Positions 26,606 through 35,267 of a DNA stretch of 64,000 bases are shown here, piece after piece. Source of the stretch: Clostridiales bacterium (lineage in GTDB: Bacteria > Bacillota > Clostridia > Lachnospirales > Lachnospiraceae). The stretch spans positions 82,092-146,091 of the forward strand of contig JAHAFI010000003.1 in the NCBI GenBank assembly GCA_018374355.1, given 5' to 3'. Position numbers and translations under genes: made by a program. Within the stretch, counting starts at the first letter, position 1. Each line of letters starts with the position of its first letter. The notes below the pieces were generated by a model. It was not told where the DNA came from, searched no databases, and worked only from the letters and a program-made list of their open reading frames with translations.

Positions 26606-26615
26606 AAAAGGTAAA

Positions 26616-26655
26616 GAACCTCCCCGCCGATTGGAAAATTCCGGCGGGGAGGTTC
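26616..26655. terminator. Bidirectional-looking hairpin between convergent genes
   Basis: GAACCTCCCCGCCG pairs with CGGCGGGGAGGTTC around an 11-base centre. On the minus strand it is followed by TTTACCTTTTTC; on the plus strand by only a few T. It separates the creatininase gene from the convergent binding-protein gene. Confidence 0.75.
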
Positions 26656-26658
26656 TGA

Positions 26659-27987
26659 TTAATTACCAGAGGTATAAAATTCTTGGAAAAGCTGTGTGAT
26701 CTCTTCTGCTGACATATCACCTGTCATATATGCCTGCAGGTACGGTCCGCAGGTTTCGGAATAGCCGCTTGGTGCAATGGTATGAATCCAACCGTTTGTT
26801 TTTCCGGCGGAGATATATCCGCTTGCATCATTTGCCAGTGCGCCTTTTACTTCGCGGTCTGTTGTTACTGCAGGTACAGCGCCTACGCCATCACAGGTCC
26901 AGTACTGTCCTTTTTCAGAGGTAAGTGCGAATTTTGCGAATTCTTTGGCAAGTTCCAGATTTTCGGAATCTTTATGTACAATATAGACCCAGTTACAGCA
27001 GGTAAGGAGTGTAGTATCATCTTCCGAATCGCCTACCGGGAACGGTAAAAAGCCAAGCTGTGCATCCGGATTGAAGGAATCCAGTGTGGACTGACACCAG
27101 TCACCCATATGAATCATGGCTGCATCGCCGTTAGCCAGCATATTTTCAGAGGTTTCCCAATCGACTTCCAGTGGTTTGTCCGGTCCGTATTTTACTGCAA
27201 GATCCAAGAAGCGGAAAAGGTTTTCCCAGTGTGGGAGTGCGTCAAAGGTTAATTCGCCGGATTTTAATGCTGCATCCGTGCCTGCAGCATCCATTTCTTT
27301 ATCCATCATAAAGTGAGTAGCGGTCTGTGCTAATACCCATACTTCTTTAGCGGCCAAAGAAATTGCGGGGATTCCGGCTTTATCCAATTTTACACATGCT
27401 TCTTCCAGCTCGTCCATGGTTGTAGGAAGTTCAGTGATTCCGGCTTTTTCAAAGGATTCTTTGTTATAGATCAATCCCATATTTGCATAGGACCATGGCA
27501 GAGCCTTGATGTTTCCCTCGCTGTCTTTTCCCATTTCCAATGCGGCTTCGCCGAATAATCCGGTAGTTTCTGTGTCCTGTGTCCAATCATAGGCATAGTC
27601 ATAATACATTTCAGCTAAAGTACCGGATTCCACGGCAAAAACATCCGGCACATCTCCTGAATTCACACGAGACTGCAATAAAGCATTACCGTCATTTGGT
27701 GCATGCTGAACCTCTACCTTCACGCCGGGGTGTTCTTCTTCAAAGGCTTTTACAACCTCATCAAACTCTTCCAGACCGTATGCCTGCAAATCGAAAAACT
27801 TTAATACAGTTTCTTTACCGGATGATGCTTCTTCTGAATCATCGGCTTCGCCGGATGATGAAACCTCTTCGGTTTTTTTGTCTGTGTTTCCTGCTTCATC
27901 TTTCTGTTCATTTCCTCCGCATGCAGTCAGCATGGATGAAGTAACTGCTGCTGCCAATAATACTGCAAGAATTCTCTTTTTTGCCAT
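26659..27987 (-). CDS. ABC transporter sugar-binding lipoprotein 2 (orphan paralogue)
   Basis: This 442-residue binding protein has lipobox LTAC with Cys23, an acidic linker and the same binding domain as lipoprotein 1. By eye the two are well over half identical, with shared runs such as NGWIHTIAP and QAYMTGDMSAEE. AAGGAGGAAAAGATT precedes the start on the minus strand. No permease accompanies it, so it probably feeds the permeases at 23171-24879 with a second ligand. It lies 68 bases after the UROD-like gene on the same strand, suggesting joint control by the AraC regulator. Confidence 0.92.
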   Translation of the reverse strand: MAKKRILAVLLAAAVTSSMLTACGGNEQKDEAGNTDKKTEEVSSSGEADDSEEASSGKETVLKFFDLQAYGLEEFDEVVKAFEEEHPGVKVEVQHAPNDGNALLQSRVNSGDVPDVFAVESGTLAEMYYDYAYDWTQDTETTGLFGEAALEMGKDSEGNIKALPWSYANMGLIYNKESFEKAGITELPTTMDELEEACVKLDKAGIPAISLAAKEVWVLAQTATHFMMDKEMDAAGTDAALKSGELTFDALPHWENLFRFLDLAVKYGPDKPLEVDWETSENMLANGDAAMIHMGDWCQSTLDSFNPDAQLGFLPFPVGDSEDDTTLLTCCNWVYIVHKDSENLELAKEFAKFALTSEKGQYWTCDGVGAVPAVTTDREVKGALANDASGYISAGKTNGWIHTIAPSGYSETCGPYLQAYMTGDMSAEEITQLFQEFYTSGN

Positions 27988-28055
27988 AATCTTTTCCTCC
28001 TTAAATTTGGCTCTTTATATATCTCATCTTTTTTCGATGAAAATATTCAATGCTA

Positions 28056-29105
28056 TTAATAGTAGAATGCGTATTCCTCCATGGCATCCATCAATGCCTT
28101 GGCATTCTCCAATGGTACTCCCGGGTAAAGTCCGTAAATCATCATCAGTCCGCCCTGATGAGATCCCAGTTTGGTAACTTCTTCGTGAATCAGTTCCCGG
28201 ATTTGTTTTGGGGTTCCGTAAGGGGTTATTTTCTGTCTGTCGATATCCAGATCGATGCAGACCTTTCCTTTCAGATTTTTCTGTATCCAGTCCACACCGT
28301 TGACAAGGTCCTGAAGGTTGATGGCCTGTACACCGCTTTCCAGCATATAGGGAAGCAGGGTGCGGATATCTCCGTCAGAGTGCATGTGAATCGGTGTTCC
28401 CTTTTCCTTTGCAGGTGCCATCAGGCGTTTGTAACAGGGAGTGATATACTTCTGAAAATCAGAAGGGGAGAGCATGGGCCCGATCTGCATTCCCAGATCT
28501 TCTGCATAGGTAATCATATCCACATCCATATCCAGATACTGTTTTACGATATACAGGTTAAATTCTGTAATCTTATCCAGAAGTTCAGGCAGAGACGGTT
28601 CATCGTCCATCATATCGAAAATAATATTTTCATATCCCCGGATATCACAGATCTGAAGGAAGGTATGGCCGTGGCGCAGACCGCCGGAAACAAATTCTCC
28701 CTGCTTCTTCAGATTCCCGATCCGGGCTCTTTCTTTTTCCCATTCGATGGAACCGATACCCATACAGCGTGTGGGATCAGGAAACTTGTAAGTGGAGAAA
28801 TCCTCCCAGTCTGAGAGCGGATGTTTGACGACCGTACCGGTGATTCCATCCTCGCTGGTTTCCCAGAGGCAGCCCCAATCGTCAACATACGGCTGGTCTT
28901 TTCTTGCACAGTTATTATACGTTGGCTTGAAAATTCCATCGGGTCTCTTAAAACCGGGAAAAAGAAACGGGTGGCTTTTCATTAAATCGAAAAGCGCCTC
29001 CTGCGGATAATGGTTCCAGCAGGAATCGTTGATATGAAAAATCATGGGAATATATTCCGGATTTTCAAAACGGAGCGCCCGCAGGATATTTTCTCTGTTT
29101 GTCAT
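28056..29105 (-). CDS. Uroporphyrinogen decarboxylase-family protein of unknown substrate
   Basis: This 349-residue protein has the UROD/MtaA fold pattern, starting MTNRENILRALRFENPEYIP. In methyltransferase members a His-x-Cys motif binds zinc; here the corresponding segment reads HMHSDGDIRTLLP with no Cys. It is therefore neither a proven haem enzyme nor a standard corrinoid methyltransferase. Members with HSDGDIRP are common beside sugar genes in gut Firmicutes, and their function is unknown to me. AAAGGAAGAATCA precedes the start. It is divergent from the AraC gene. Confidence 0.8.
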   Translation of the reverse strand: MTNRENILRALRFENPEYIPMIFHINDSCWNHYPQEALFDLMKSHPFLFPGFKRPDGIFKPTYNNCARKDQPYVDDWGCLWETSEDGITGTVVKHPLSDWEDFSTYKFPDPTRCMGIGSIEWEKERARIGNLKKQGEFVSGGLRHGHTFLQICDIRGYENIIFDMMDDEPSLPELLDKITEFNLYIVKQYLDMDVDMITYAEDLGMQIGPMLSPSDFQKYITPCYKRLMAPAKEKGTPIHMHSDGDIRTLLPYMLESGVQAINLQDLVNGVDWIQKNLKGKVCIDLDIDRQKITPYGTPKQIRELIHEEVTKLGSHQGGLMMIYGLYPGVPLENAKALMDAMEEYAFYY

Positions 29106-29216
29106 ATTGATTCTTCCTTTCTGAGTGAGTTATATGTTACAATCAGAATAGCAGAGAAAGGGAAGAAAGTCTTTCGATATTAGATGATAGACAGAATCAT
29201 ACATAAGGAGCAGAAA

Positions 29217-30101
29217 ATGGGAAAAGAGGCAAGGAAAGTATTTGATTATTATCAGGATGAATGCTGGGTTTTCAGGCTTGGATATGTACATTATAAAGAG
29301 GCTTCCTCCCCTTTGAGTACACATACGCACAGTTCAATGATGGAATTTGTCATTCTGGAAAAAGGGAGTCAGAAATATCAGGTGGAAGGCAGAGAATATG
29401 TGATTCGCCCGGGGGAAATTTTCAGAACCTATCCTTATGAACAGCACGATACCGGCACTTCGCCTGAGGAAAAAGCTTCTTTATATTATCTAATCGTAGA
29501 TGTGGAAAAGGTTTTAGAGAATTACGGAGGCTGTGAGCCGGAGGACCGGGAAAAGCTGCGGGCATATTTTGAAAAATCAGAAGAGAAAATTCAAAAATGT
29601 GATTCGGGAGTTTTGGAGGTTTTGGGACGTTTTATAAAAATCATGGAAGAGGAGCAGAAGTTCCGCAAAACGAAAATAAGAAACATCCTGTCAGAAACTT
29701 TGATGAGTATTGCCGAAGCGCCGGAAAAGGAGAGACGTCAGAAAAACAGTCTTATGGAGAGAAGCCGGATTTATATTCAGGAGCATATTTGTGAAGAAAT
29801 TTCTTTGGAGACATTGGCAGAATTGGAAGAGATGTCTCTGTCGACGTTCAAATCCTATTTTAGGAATATCACCGGAATACCTCCGGCAGAATATATCCTT
29901 CGGAAAAAAATTGAACAGGCAAAGCGACAGCTTATGGAAAGTAAGGCAAGTATTACAGAGATTGCATTTTCGTGTGGTTTTTCATCCAGTCAGTATTTTG
30001 CGACCGTGTTCAAAAGATTTTGTTATGTATCGCCCAGTCAGTTTCGGGAAAGGCATAGCAAGGAATGCGCAGAGGCTGATTGGGAAGATGAAACAGAGTG
30101 A
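29217..30101 (+). CDS. AraC-family transcriptional regulator
   Basis: This 294-residue regulator has an N-terminal cupin domain (THTHSSMMEF, EYVIRPGEIF) for ligand sensing and a C-terminal double helix-turn-helix (ISLETLAELEEMSLSTFKSY, then ITEIAFSCGFSSSQYFATVF). ATG 29217 follows AAGGAG at 29205-29210; an in-frame ATG 33 bases earlier lacks a ribosome site. It is divergent from the UROD-like/binding-protein pair, which it probably activates. Confidence 0.9.
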   Translation: MGKEARKVFDYYQDECWVFRLGYVHYKEASSPLSTHTHSSMMEFVILEKGSQKYQVEGREYVIRPGEIFRTYPYEQHDTGTSPEEKASLYYLIVDVEKVLENYGGCEPEDREKLRAYFEKSEEKIQKCDSGVLEVLGRFIKIMEEEQKFRKTKIRNILSETLMSIAEAPEKERRQKNSLMERSRIYIQEHICEEISLETLAELEEMSLSTFKSYFRNITGIPPAEYILRKKIEQAKRQLMESKASITEIAFSCGFSSSQYFATVFKRFCYVSPSQFRERHSKECAEADWEDETE

Positions 30102-30159
30102 TATAAGTAAGAAAAATGACGATTCAGAATCATAGACAACAGGGAGGAAAAACAGAAAA

Positions 30160-30504
30160 ATGGCCAGTCAGTTGTTCGTAGATCTGTACGGCTGCGACAG
30201 AGAAATCATCGATAATTTGGAAAAGATCCGAAAAATCGCCCATGAGGCGATTGACAGGCTGGGAGCCGGCATTGTGGAGGAGTGCAGCCACCGTTTTTCT
30301 CCGGTAGGTATCACCTATATTGCAGTGATTACCACATCCCATTTTTCGGTTCATACATGGCCGGAGTTTGGATATGCGGCGGTGGATGTGTTTTCCTGTG
30401 ATGAAAACGTGCCGGAGGCAATGGCGGAAAGTCTGGCAGAGGCATTTCGCGCGAAAAAGGTGAAAGTGAGGAGCTTTGAGAGAGTGATCGGGGAGGGGGA
30501 ATGA
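30160..30504 (+). CDS. speD: S-adenosylmethionine decarboxylase-like pyruvoyl enzyme (SpeD/SpeH homologue)
   Basis: This 114-residue protein is of the class 1B AdoMet decarboxylase type, normally made as a proenzyme that cuts itself to form a pyruvoyl group. Ser60, His65 and Cys80 in TTSHFSVHTWPEFGYAAVD and FSC align with the Ser63/His68/Cys83 set of the Thermotoga enzyme. The residue before the cleavage Ser is Thr59 rather than the usual Glu. AdoMet decarboxylase feeds aminopropyl groups to spermidine synthase, and a speE gene lies at the end of this cassette. An altered specificity (some SpeD homologues act on ornithine or arginine) cannot be excluded. GGGAGGA precedes ATG 30160. Confidence 0.85.
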   Translation: MASQLFVDLYGCDREIIDNLEKIRKIAHEAIDRLGAGIVEECSHRFSPVGITYIAVITTSHFSVHTWPEFGYAAVDVFSCDENVPEAMAESLAEAFRAKKVKVRSFERVIGEGE

Positions 30505-31601
30505 GTTTGGAATTTGCAGTAGGAAACACTTTGGAAGTGGATGGGGAATTTTACCGGGTGACCGGGAAGATTCTGTACCGGAATGTGGATGATAACTGCC
30601 GATGGGTGGAATACCGGATCAGGCATCAGGATAATGGAATGGAAAGATGGCTGAGTTATGACGACACCTACAATGAATATTCGGTTTCATGGGTGGCAGG
30701 AAATATTTCCAGAGAGGGATTTCATGAAGTGGACCGGGGAACGGAGGAAGTTCTTCAGGTTTCGGGAAAGGTGGATGTGAAGGTCGGAGACAAAGCCGTT
30801 TTCCGTGAATATGAGGACAGCTCAGAGGAGCAGATTATTTCTGTGGAGGTATGGGAGGACGGGGAAGAAATTTCCTGCGGTTATTATCTTGACTGGGATG
30901 AGGTGCGGCTGGTACGGGAGTGGGAGAAACAGGGCGGTCAGGTTCGGGAAAAACAGCGGAGAAAGAATAAAAATAAGAATCCAGCAGCAAGAAAGCTGCT
31001 GATCGTGATGGGGGTGTTTTTTGCGGTGAACGTGGGATTTGCTGCCATCGGAATGCTTACAAGTGGAAAGCGGATTGAGAAGTACCTGAAAGAAAACAGC
31101 AGTGTGTATTCCTATGAGACCTCAATTACAGGAAATAACGAAGAAAAAGCAGATGTGTACCGTTCAGCATACGATCTGGATATGACGGTGAGGGATATTA
31201 TCGACGGAATCGAAGGACAAACGGAGGATGTGCAGCAGAATACGGAGGATGGAGACGACAGTGTGGCGATCCTCACATCGGATGAGTATTGTCTGGTGTA
31301 TGTTTCTGAAGAAAATGAGGTTCTGGTGCAGGTTTGCAGCCGCAAATATGCGTATACCACGGATAAGGTGCCGTATCACGCCCGAAGCCATACCCACAGA
31401 TATTTCCGGCGGTTCTATTTTACCAGAGGATACGATCAGGACAGGAATACGTTTGACAATTACGCGACACCATACACAGGTTTTGACGATACGACGGTTG
31501 ACAAGGCGCCGGATCCGTACCAGTCCTATTCGACCAGCGTGAGGCAGTCCAGTATCAACAGCCGTTCCTCCTCGGGAGGCGGTATCAGCAGCGGTAAATA
31601 A
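30501..31601 (+). CDS. DUF4178 membrane protein
   Basis: The 366-residue product overlaps the speD stop by four bases (ATGA), so it is translationally coupled. The N-terminal half repeats a beta-rich DUF4178 pattern (VGNTLEVDGEFYRVTGKI, then VGDKAVFREYED). One membrane span follows at about residues 163-185 (LLIVMGVFFAVNVGFAAIGM). The outer C-terminal part is rich in Tyr/Arg and ends in a Ser/Gly tail (RSSSGGGISSGK). Function is unknown. The family often occurs with DUF350 and polyamine genes, which suggests a membrane-envelope process using polyamines. Confidence 0.8.
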   Translation: MSLEFAVGNTLEVDGEFYRVTGKILYRNVDDNCRWVEYRIRHQDNGMERWLSYDDTYNEYSVSWVAGNISREGFHEVDRGTEEVLQVSGKVDVKVGDKAVFREYEDSSEEQIISVEVWEDGEEISCGYYLDWDEVRLVREWEKQGGQVREKQRRKNKNKNPAARKLLIVMGVFFAVNVGFAAIGMLTSGKRIEKYLKENSSVYSYETSITGNNEEKADVYRSAYDLDMTVRDIIDGIEGQTEDVQQNTEDGDDSVAILTSDEYCLVYVSEENEVLVQVCSRKYAYTTDKVPYHARSHTHRYFRRFYFTRGYDQDRNTFDNYATPYTGFDDTTVDKAPDPYQSYSTSVRQSSINSRSSSGGGISSGK

Positions 31602-31619
31602 AGGGAAGGAGAAAAAAGA

Positions 31620-32051
31620 ATGGATTTTTTGATGGAAATTGTAAATGTAGCTGTTTATTCAGTATTGGGGATTTTACTTATGATGCTGGGGAATTTTCTG
31701 ATCGACCTGATCGTACCCTGCCATTTTCCCACGGAGATAAAAAAGGGAAATCAGGCGGTGGGATGGCTTAGCGCCGGATCATTTATCGGAATCGGTGTGA
31801 TTTTGCGAACCGCGATTATGTCACCGGCAGTACAGGAAGCGGAGGAGACACTGCTTTCCGGAGTGATTGACAGCGCCGTATATTTTGCTCTGGGCGTGTT
31901 ATTTTTCATGGTTGGGTATGTGGTGATCAGTCTTTTGAACAAGCGCTATAACCTGAATGAAGAGATCGGTAAAGGAAATCAGGCGGCAGGAATCATGGTA
32001 TTCGGTATTTTTGTGGGACTGGCCTTTGTGATCAGCGGAGTAATCAGCTAA
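31620..32051 (+). CDS. DUF350 (YjfL-like) membrane protein
   Basis: The 143-residue product has four hydrophobic segments in two similar halves; both contain a GNQA motif (KKGNQAVGWL and GKGNQAAGIM), typical of DUF350. Function is unproven. In other bacteria DUF350 genes accompany PspA-like or glutathionylspermidine-synthase-like genes. It ends at the A of the speE ATG, so the genes are coupled. Confidence 0.85.
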   Translation: MDFLMEIVNVAVYSVLGILLMMLGNFLIDLIVPCHFPTEIKKGNQAVGWLSAGSFIGIGVILRTAIMSPAVQEAEETLLSGVIDSAVYFALGVLFFMVGYVVISLLNKRYNLNEEIGKGNQAAGIMVFGIFVGLAFVISGVIS

Positions 32052-33553
32052 TGAAAAAATATAGATTACTGATGCTTACCACGCTGATCATTTCCGGGTG
32101 TTCCATCTGCTATGAACTGATCATCAGCGCGGTAAGCTCCTATCTGATGGGGGACAGCACGCTGCAGTATTCCATCACCATCGGTCTTTATATGTCGGCC
32201 ATGGGGCTTGGCTCCTACCTGTCAAAATATATGAAGGAGCATTTGTTTAACTGGTTTGTACTGATTGAAATCGGAGTGGGGCTGGTAGGGGGAACCAGTG
32301 CGCTTGCGCTGTTTTATGCCAACCTGTATCTGGAAACGTACCAGATCGTCATGTATCTGGAAATTATTGTGATCGGAACCTTTGTGGGAGCAGAGATTCC
32401 ACTGTTGACCCGTATCATAGAGGACGATCATGAAAATCTCAGAATTACCCTGTCATCCATTTTCAGTTTTGACTATATCGGCGGACTTGTGGGTTCGATT
32501 GCATTTCCGCTTCTCCTTCTGCCCCAGCTTGGATATTTTGCGACGGCATTTCTGACCGGGTGCATGAACCTTGCGGCGGCGGTACTGATTATTTTCCGGT
32601 ATTCCGGGCGGATCAGAAAGGTTCGGATCTATAAGGCGGCAGTGCTGGTGAGTCTGTTTTTTATGGTGGGAGGGACCCTGTTTTCGGATAATATTTCCAA
32701 TCGTGTGGAAAATGGTCTGTACAGGGACAAGGTGATCCTGTCGGAGCAAACCCAGTATCAGCATATCGTGATGACGAAGCATAAGGATGATCTGCGGCTT
32801 TATATCGATGGAAATGTACAGTTTTCTTCGTTAGATGAATACCGTTATCACGAAGCTCTGGTTCACATTCCCATGGCGAAGGCGGCAAAAGGGGATAAGG
32901 TGCTTGTGCTTGGCGGAGGGGATGGGCTGGCAGTGAGAGAGCTTCTGAAGTACGAGGAAACAAAGATCACGCTGGTGGATCTGGATGAGCAGATGGTTTC
33001 CCTGTGCAGCGAAAATCCCAATATTACGGAACTGAACGAAGGAGCTTTAAAGAGCGACCGGCTGACCTTGGTGTGCCGGGATGCCTATCAGTTTTTGGAG
33101 GAGACGGAAGAAAAATTTGATGTCATCCTCGTGGATCTGCCGGATCCCAATAATGAAGCGCTAAATAAGCTGTATACCAATGTCTTTTACCGTCTGTGCG
33201 GCAACGCCCTGACAAAGGATGGAGTTATGACGGTGCAGTCCACCAGTCCCTATTATGCAGCCGATGCGTTTTGGTGTATCAATGAAACGCTGAAAAGCGA
33301 AGGGTTTTATGTGAAGCCTTATCACCTGCAGGTGCCTTCCTTTGGGGATTGGGGCTTTAATCTGGCATCGAAGAGGGAAATGAGTGAGAAGATTTCCCTT
33401 GAAGCGGATACCAGATATCTGAGTGAAGACAATCTGGAGGCGCTCTTTGTATTTGGTAAAGATGAATTGCCGAAGGGGGAGGTGGAGATCAATTCTCTTT
33501 CTAAGCCGGCGTTGATGGCGTATTATGGGGAGGCGGTGAGGAATTGGGAGTAG
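32051..33553 (+). CDS. speE: Membrane-bound polyamine aminopropyltransferase (spermidine synthase-like)
   Basis: This 500-residue protein has an N-terminal membrane domain of about seven spans (residues 1-215) and a C-terminal spermidine-synthase domain. The latter has LGGGDGLAVREL (near 287) for decarboxylated AdoMet, TLVDLDEQM, and VDLPDPNN (near 362) for the catalytic Asp. It would transfer an aminopropyl group from the SpeD-type product to an amine acceptor, here at the membrane. The acceptor is not known; putrescine is the default, but the membrane domain hints at another role. It is the last gene of the cassette. Confidence 0.88.
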   Translation: MKKYRLLMLTTLIISGCSICYELIISAVSSYLMGDSTLQYSITIGLYMSAMGLGSYLSKYMKEHLFNWFVLIEIGVGLVGGTSALALFYANLYLETYQIVMYLEIIVIGTFVGAEIPLLTRIIEDDHENLRITLSSIFSFDYIGGLVGSIAFPLLLLPQLGYFATAFLTGCMNLAAAVLIIFRYSGRIRKVRIYKAAVLVSLFFMVGGTLFSDNISNRVENGLYRDKVILSEQTQYQHIVMTKHKDDLRLYIDGNVQFSSLDEYRYHEALVHIPMAKAAKGDKVLVLGGGDGLAVRELLKYEETKITLVDLDEQMVSLCSENPNITELNEGALKSDRLTLVCRDAYQFLEETEEKFDVILVDLPDPNNEALNKLYTNVFYRLCGNALTKDGVMTVQSTSPYYAADAFWCINETLKSEGFYVKPYHLQVPSFGDWGFNLASKREMSEKISLEADTRYLSEDNLEALFVFGKDELPKGEVEINSLSKPALMAYYGEAVRNWE

Positions 33554-33566
33554 ATGTATTTTTGTA

Positions 33567-33595
33567 TTGACAAGTAGCCCCAGTATTAGTATTAT
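33567..33595 (+). promoter_or_regulatory. Sigma-A promoter of purE operon
   Basis: TTGACA (33567-33572), a 17-base spacer and TATTAT (33590-33595). Confidence 0.7.
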
Positions 33596-33638
33596 TACTA
33601 ATAAGTAGAGATGAATTAATCAATACTACTTATAAGTA
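33596..33638 (+). promoter_or_regulatory. Inverted repeat in the purE leader
   Basis: TACTAATAAGTAG (33596-33608) pairs with CTACTTATAAGTA (33626-33638) with one mismatch. It lies at or just after the likely transcription start. It may be an operator or a leader hairpin; there is no purine riboswitch signature. Confidence 0.45.
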
Positions 33639-33674
33639 TAACTGATAAATATTTATGAGCAAAGGAGAAAGACA

Positions 33675-34181
33675 ATGGCTAAAGTAGGTATTGTTATGGG
33701 AAGTGACTCTGATATGCCTGTTATGAGCAAGGCAGCAGACATGTTGGAGAAATTAGGTGTGGATTATGAGATGACGATTATTTCAGCACACAGAGAGCCG
33801 GATGTGTTCTTTGAGTATGCAAAGTCCGCAGAAGCGAAAGGATTTAAGGTCATCATCGCAGGCGCCGGTATGGCGGCTCATCTTCCGGGTATGTGCGCGG
33901 CTATTTTCCCAATGCCGGTAATTGGTATTCCGATGCATACAACTTCTCTGGGCGGAAGAGATTCCCTGTACTCCATCGTACAGATGCCTTCAGGTATTCC
34001 GGTTGCAACCGTAGCGATCAACGGAGGAGCAAATGCAGCGATTCTGGCAGCCAAAATTCTGGCAACATCTGATGAGGAGCTGCTTGGCCGTTTGAAAGCC
34101 TATTCCGAAGAAATGAAAGAAGAAGTGGTTGCAAAAGATGCGAAGCTTCAGGAAGTAGGCCATAAAAATTACGTTAAGTAA
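33675..34181 (+). CDS. purE: 5-(carboxyamino)imidazole ribonucleotide mutase
   Basis: PurE rearranges N5-CAIR to CAIR in de novo purine synthesis. The 168-residue class I enzyme has MGSDSDMPVM and ISAHREPD, the substrate-phosphate and catalytic-His segments, and GAGMAAHLPGM. AAGGAG precedes ATG 33675. It is the first gene of purE-purM-purN-purD. A purK gene is not seen in the window. Confidence 0.96.
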   Translation: MAKVGIVMGSDSDMPVMSKAADMLEKLGVDYEMTIISAHREPDVFFEYAKSAEAKGFKVIIAGAGMAAHLPGMCAAIFPMPVIGIPMHTTSLGGRDSLYSIVQMPSGIPVATVAINGGANAAILAAKILATSDEELLGRLKAYSEEMKEEVVAKDAKLQEVGHKNYVK

Positions 34182-34241
34182 TTTAAGCTGTTTAACATAT
34201 ATATCGAACAAATAACAGGTTAAGGACAACGGAGGATAAAA

Positions 34242-35267
34242 ATGGATTACAAGAAAGCTGGAGTAGATATCGAAGCAGGCTACAAATCAGTAGAACTGAT
34301 GAAAGAGCATGTAAAGAAAACCATGAGAGAAGAAGTGCTGGGAGGTCTGGGCGGATTTTCAGGCGCATTTTCTCTGGCTAAGATCAAAGAGATGGAAGAG
34401 CCGGTTCTGCTGTCCGGTACAGACGGATGCGGAACAAAAGTAAAACTGTCCATGATTATGGACAAACACGATACCATCGGTATCGATGCGGTGGCTATGT
34501 GCGTAAATGACATTGCATGTGCAGGCGGAGAACCGTTGTTCTTTCTGGACTACATCGCATGCGGCAAAAACTATCCGGAAAAGATCGCTTCTATCGTAAA
34601 AGGCGTTGCAGAAGGCTGTCTGCAGTCAGAAGCAGCTCTGATTGGCGGAGAAACAGCGGAGCATCCGGGACTGATGCCGGAAGATGATTACGATCTGGCC
34701 GGATTTGCTGTTGGCGTATGTGACAAAAAAGACATGATCACAGGTGAAAATCTGAAAGACGGAGACATTCTGATCGGTATGGCTTCCACAGGCGTACACA
34801 GTAACGGATTTTCTCTGGTAAGAAAAGTATTTGAGATGACAAAAGAATCTCTGGATACCTATTACGACGAACTGGGCAAAACTCTGGGCGAAGCGCTTCT
34901 TGCACCGACCAGAATCTATGTAAAAGCATTAAAGAATATCAAAAAAGCAGGAGTGACCGTAAAAGCCTGCAGCCATATCACAGGCGGCGGTTTCTATGAA
35001 AATGTACCGCGTATGCTCAAAGACGGCGTTCACGCAGTAATCGAAAAGAACAGCTATCCGGTTCCTCCGATTTTCACCCTGATGGCAGAAAAAGGTGATA
35101 TCGAAGAGACGATGATGTACAATACCTTCAACATGGGTATCGGCATGATGGTAGCAGTAGATCCGGCAGATGTGGAAAAAACTATGGAAGCAATCAAAGA
35201 AACAGGAGATACCCCATACGTGATCGGTAAGATCGAAGCAGGTGAAAAGGGAGTGACCTTATGTTAA
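34242..35267 (+). CDS. purM: Phosphoribosylformylglycinamidine cyclo-ligase (AIR synthetase)
   Basis: PurM closes FGAM to AIR with ATP. The 341-residue length is normal. Signatures include SGTDGCGTKVKL near the N-terminus, CVNDIACAGGEPLFFLDY, GGETAEHPG and ASTGVHSNGFSLVR. GGAGG precedes ATG 34242. It overlaps purN by seven bases, so purM and purN are coupled. Confidence 0.96.
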   Translation: MDYKKAGVDIEAGYKSVELMKEHVKKTMREEVLGGLGGFSGAFSLAKIKEMEEPVLLSGTDGCGTKVKLSMIMDKHDTIGIDAVAMCVNDIACAGGEPLFFLDYIACGKNYPEKIASIVKGVAEGCLQSEAALIGGETAEHPGLMPEDDYDLAGFAVGVCDKKDMITGENLKDGDILIGMASTGVHSNGFSLVRKVFEMTKESLDTYYDELGKTLGEALLAPTRIYVKALKNIKKAGVTVKACSHITGGGFYENVPRMLKDGVHAVIEKNSYPVPPIFTLMAEKGDIEETMMYNTFNMGIGMMVAVDPADVEKTMEAIKETGDTPYVIGKIEAGEKGVTLC

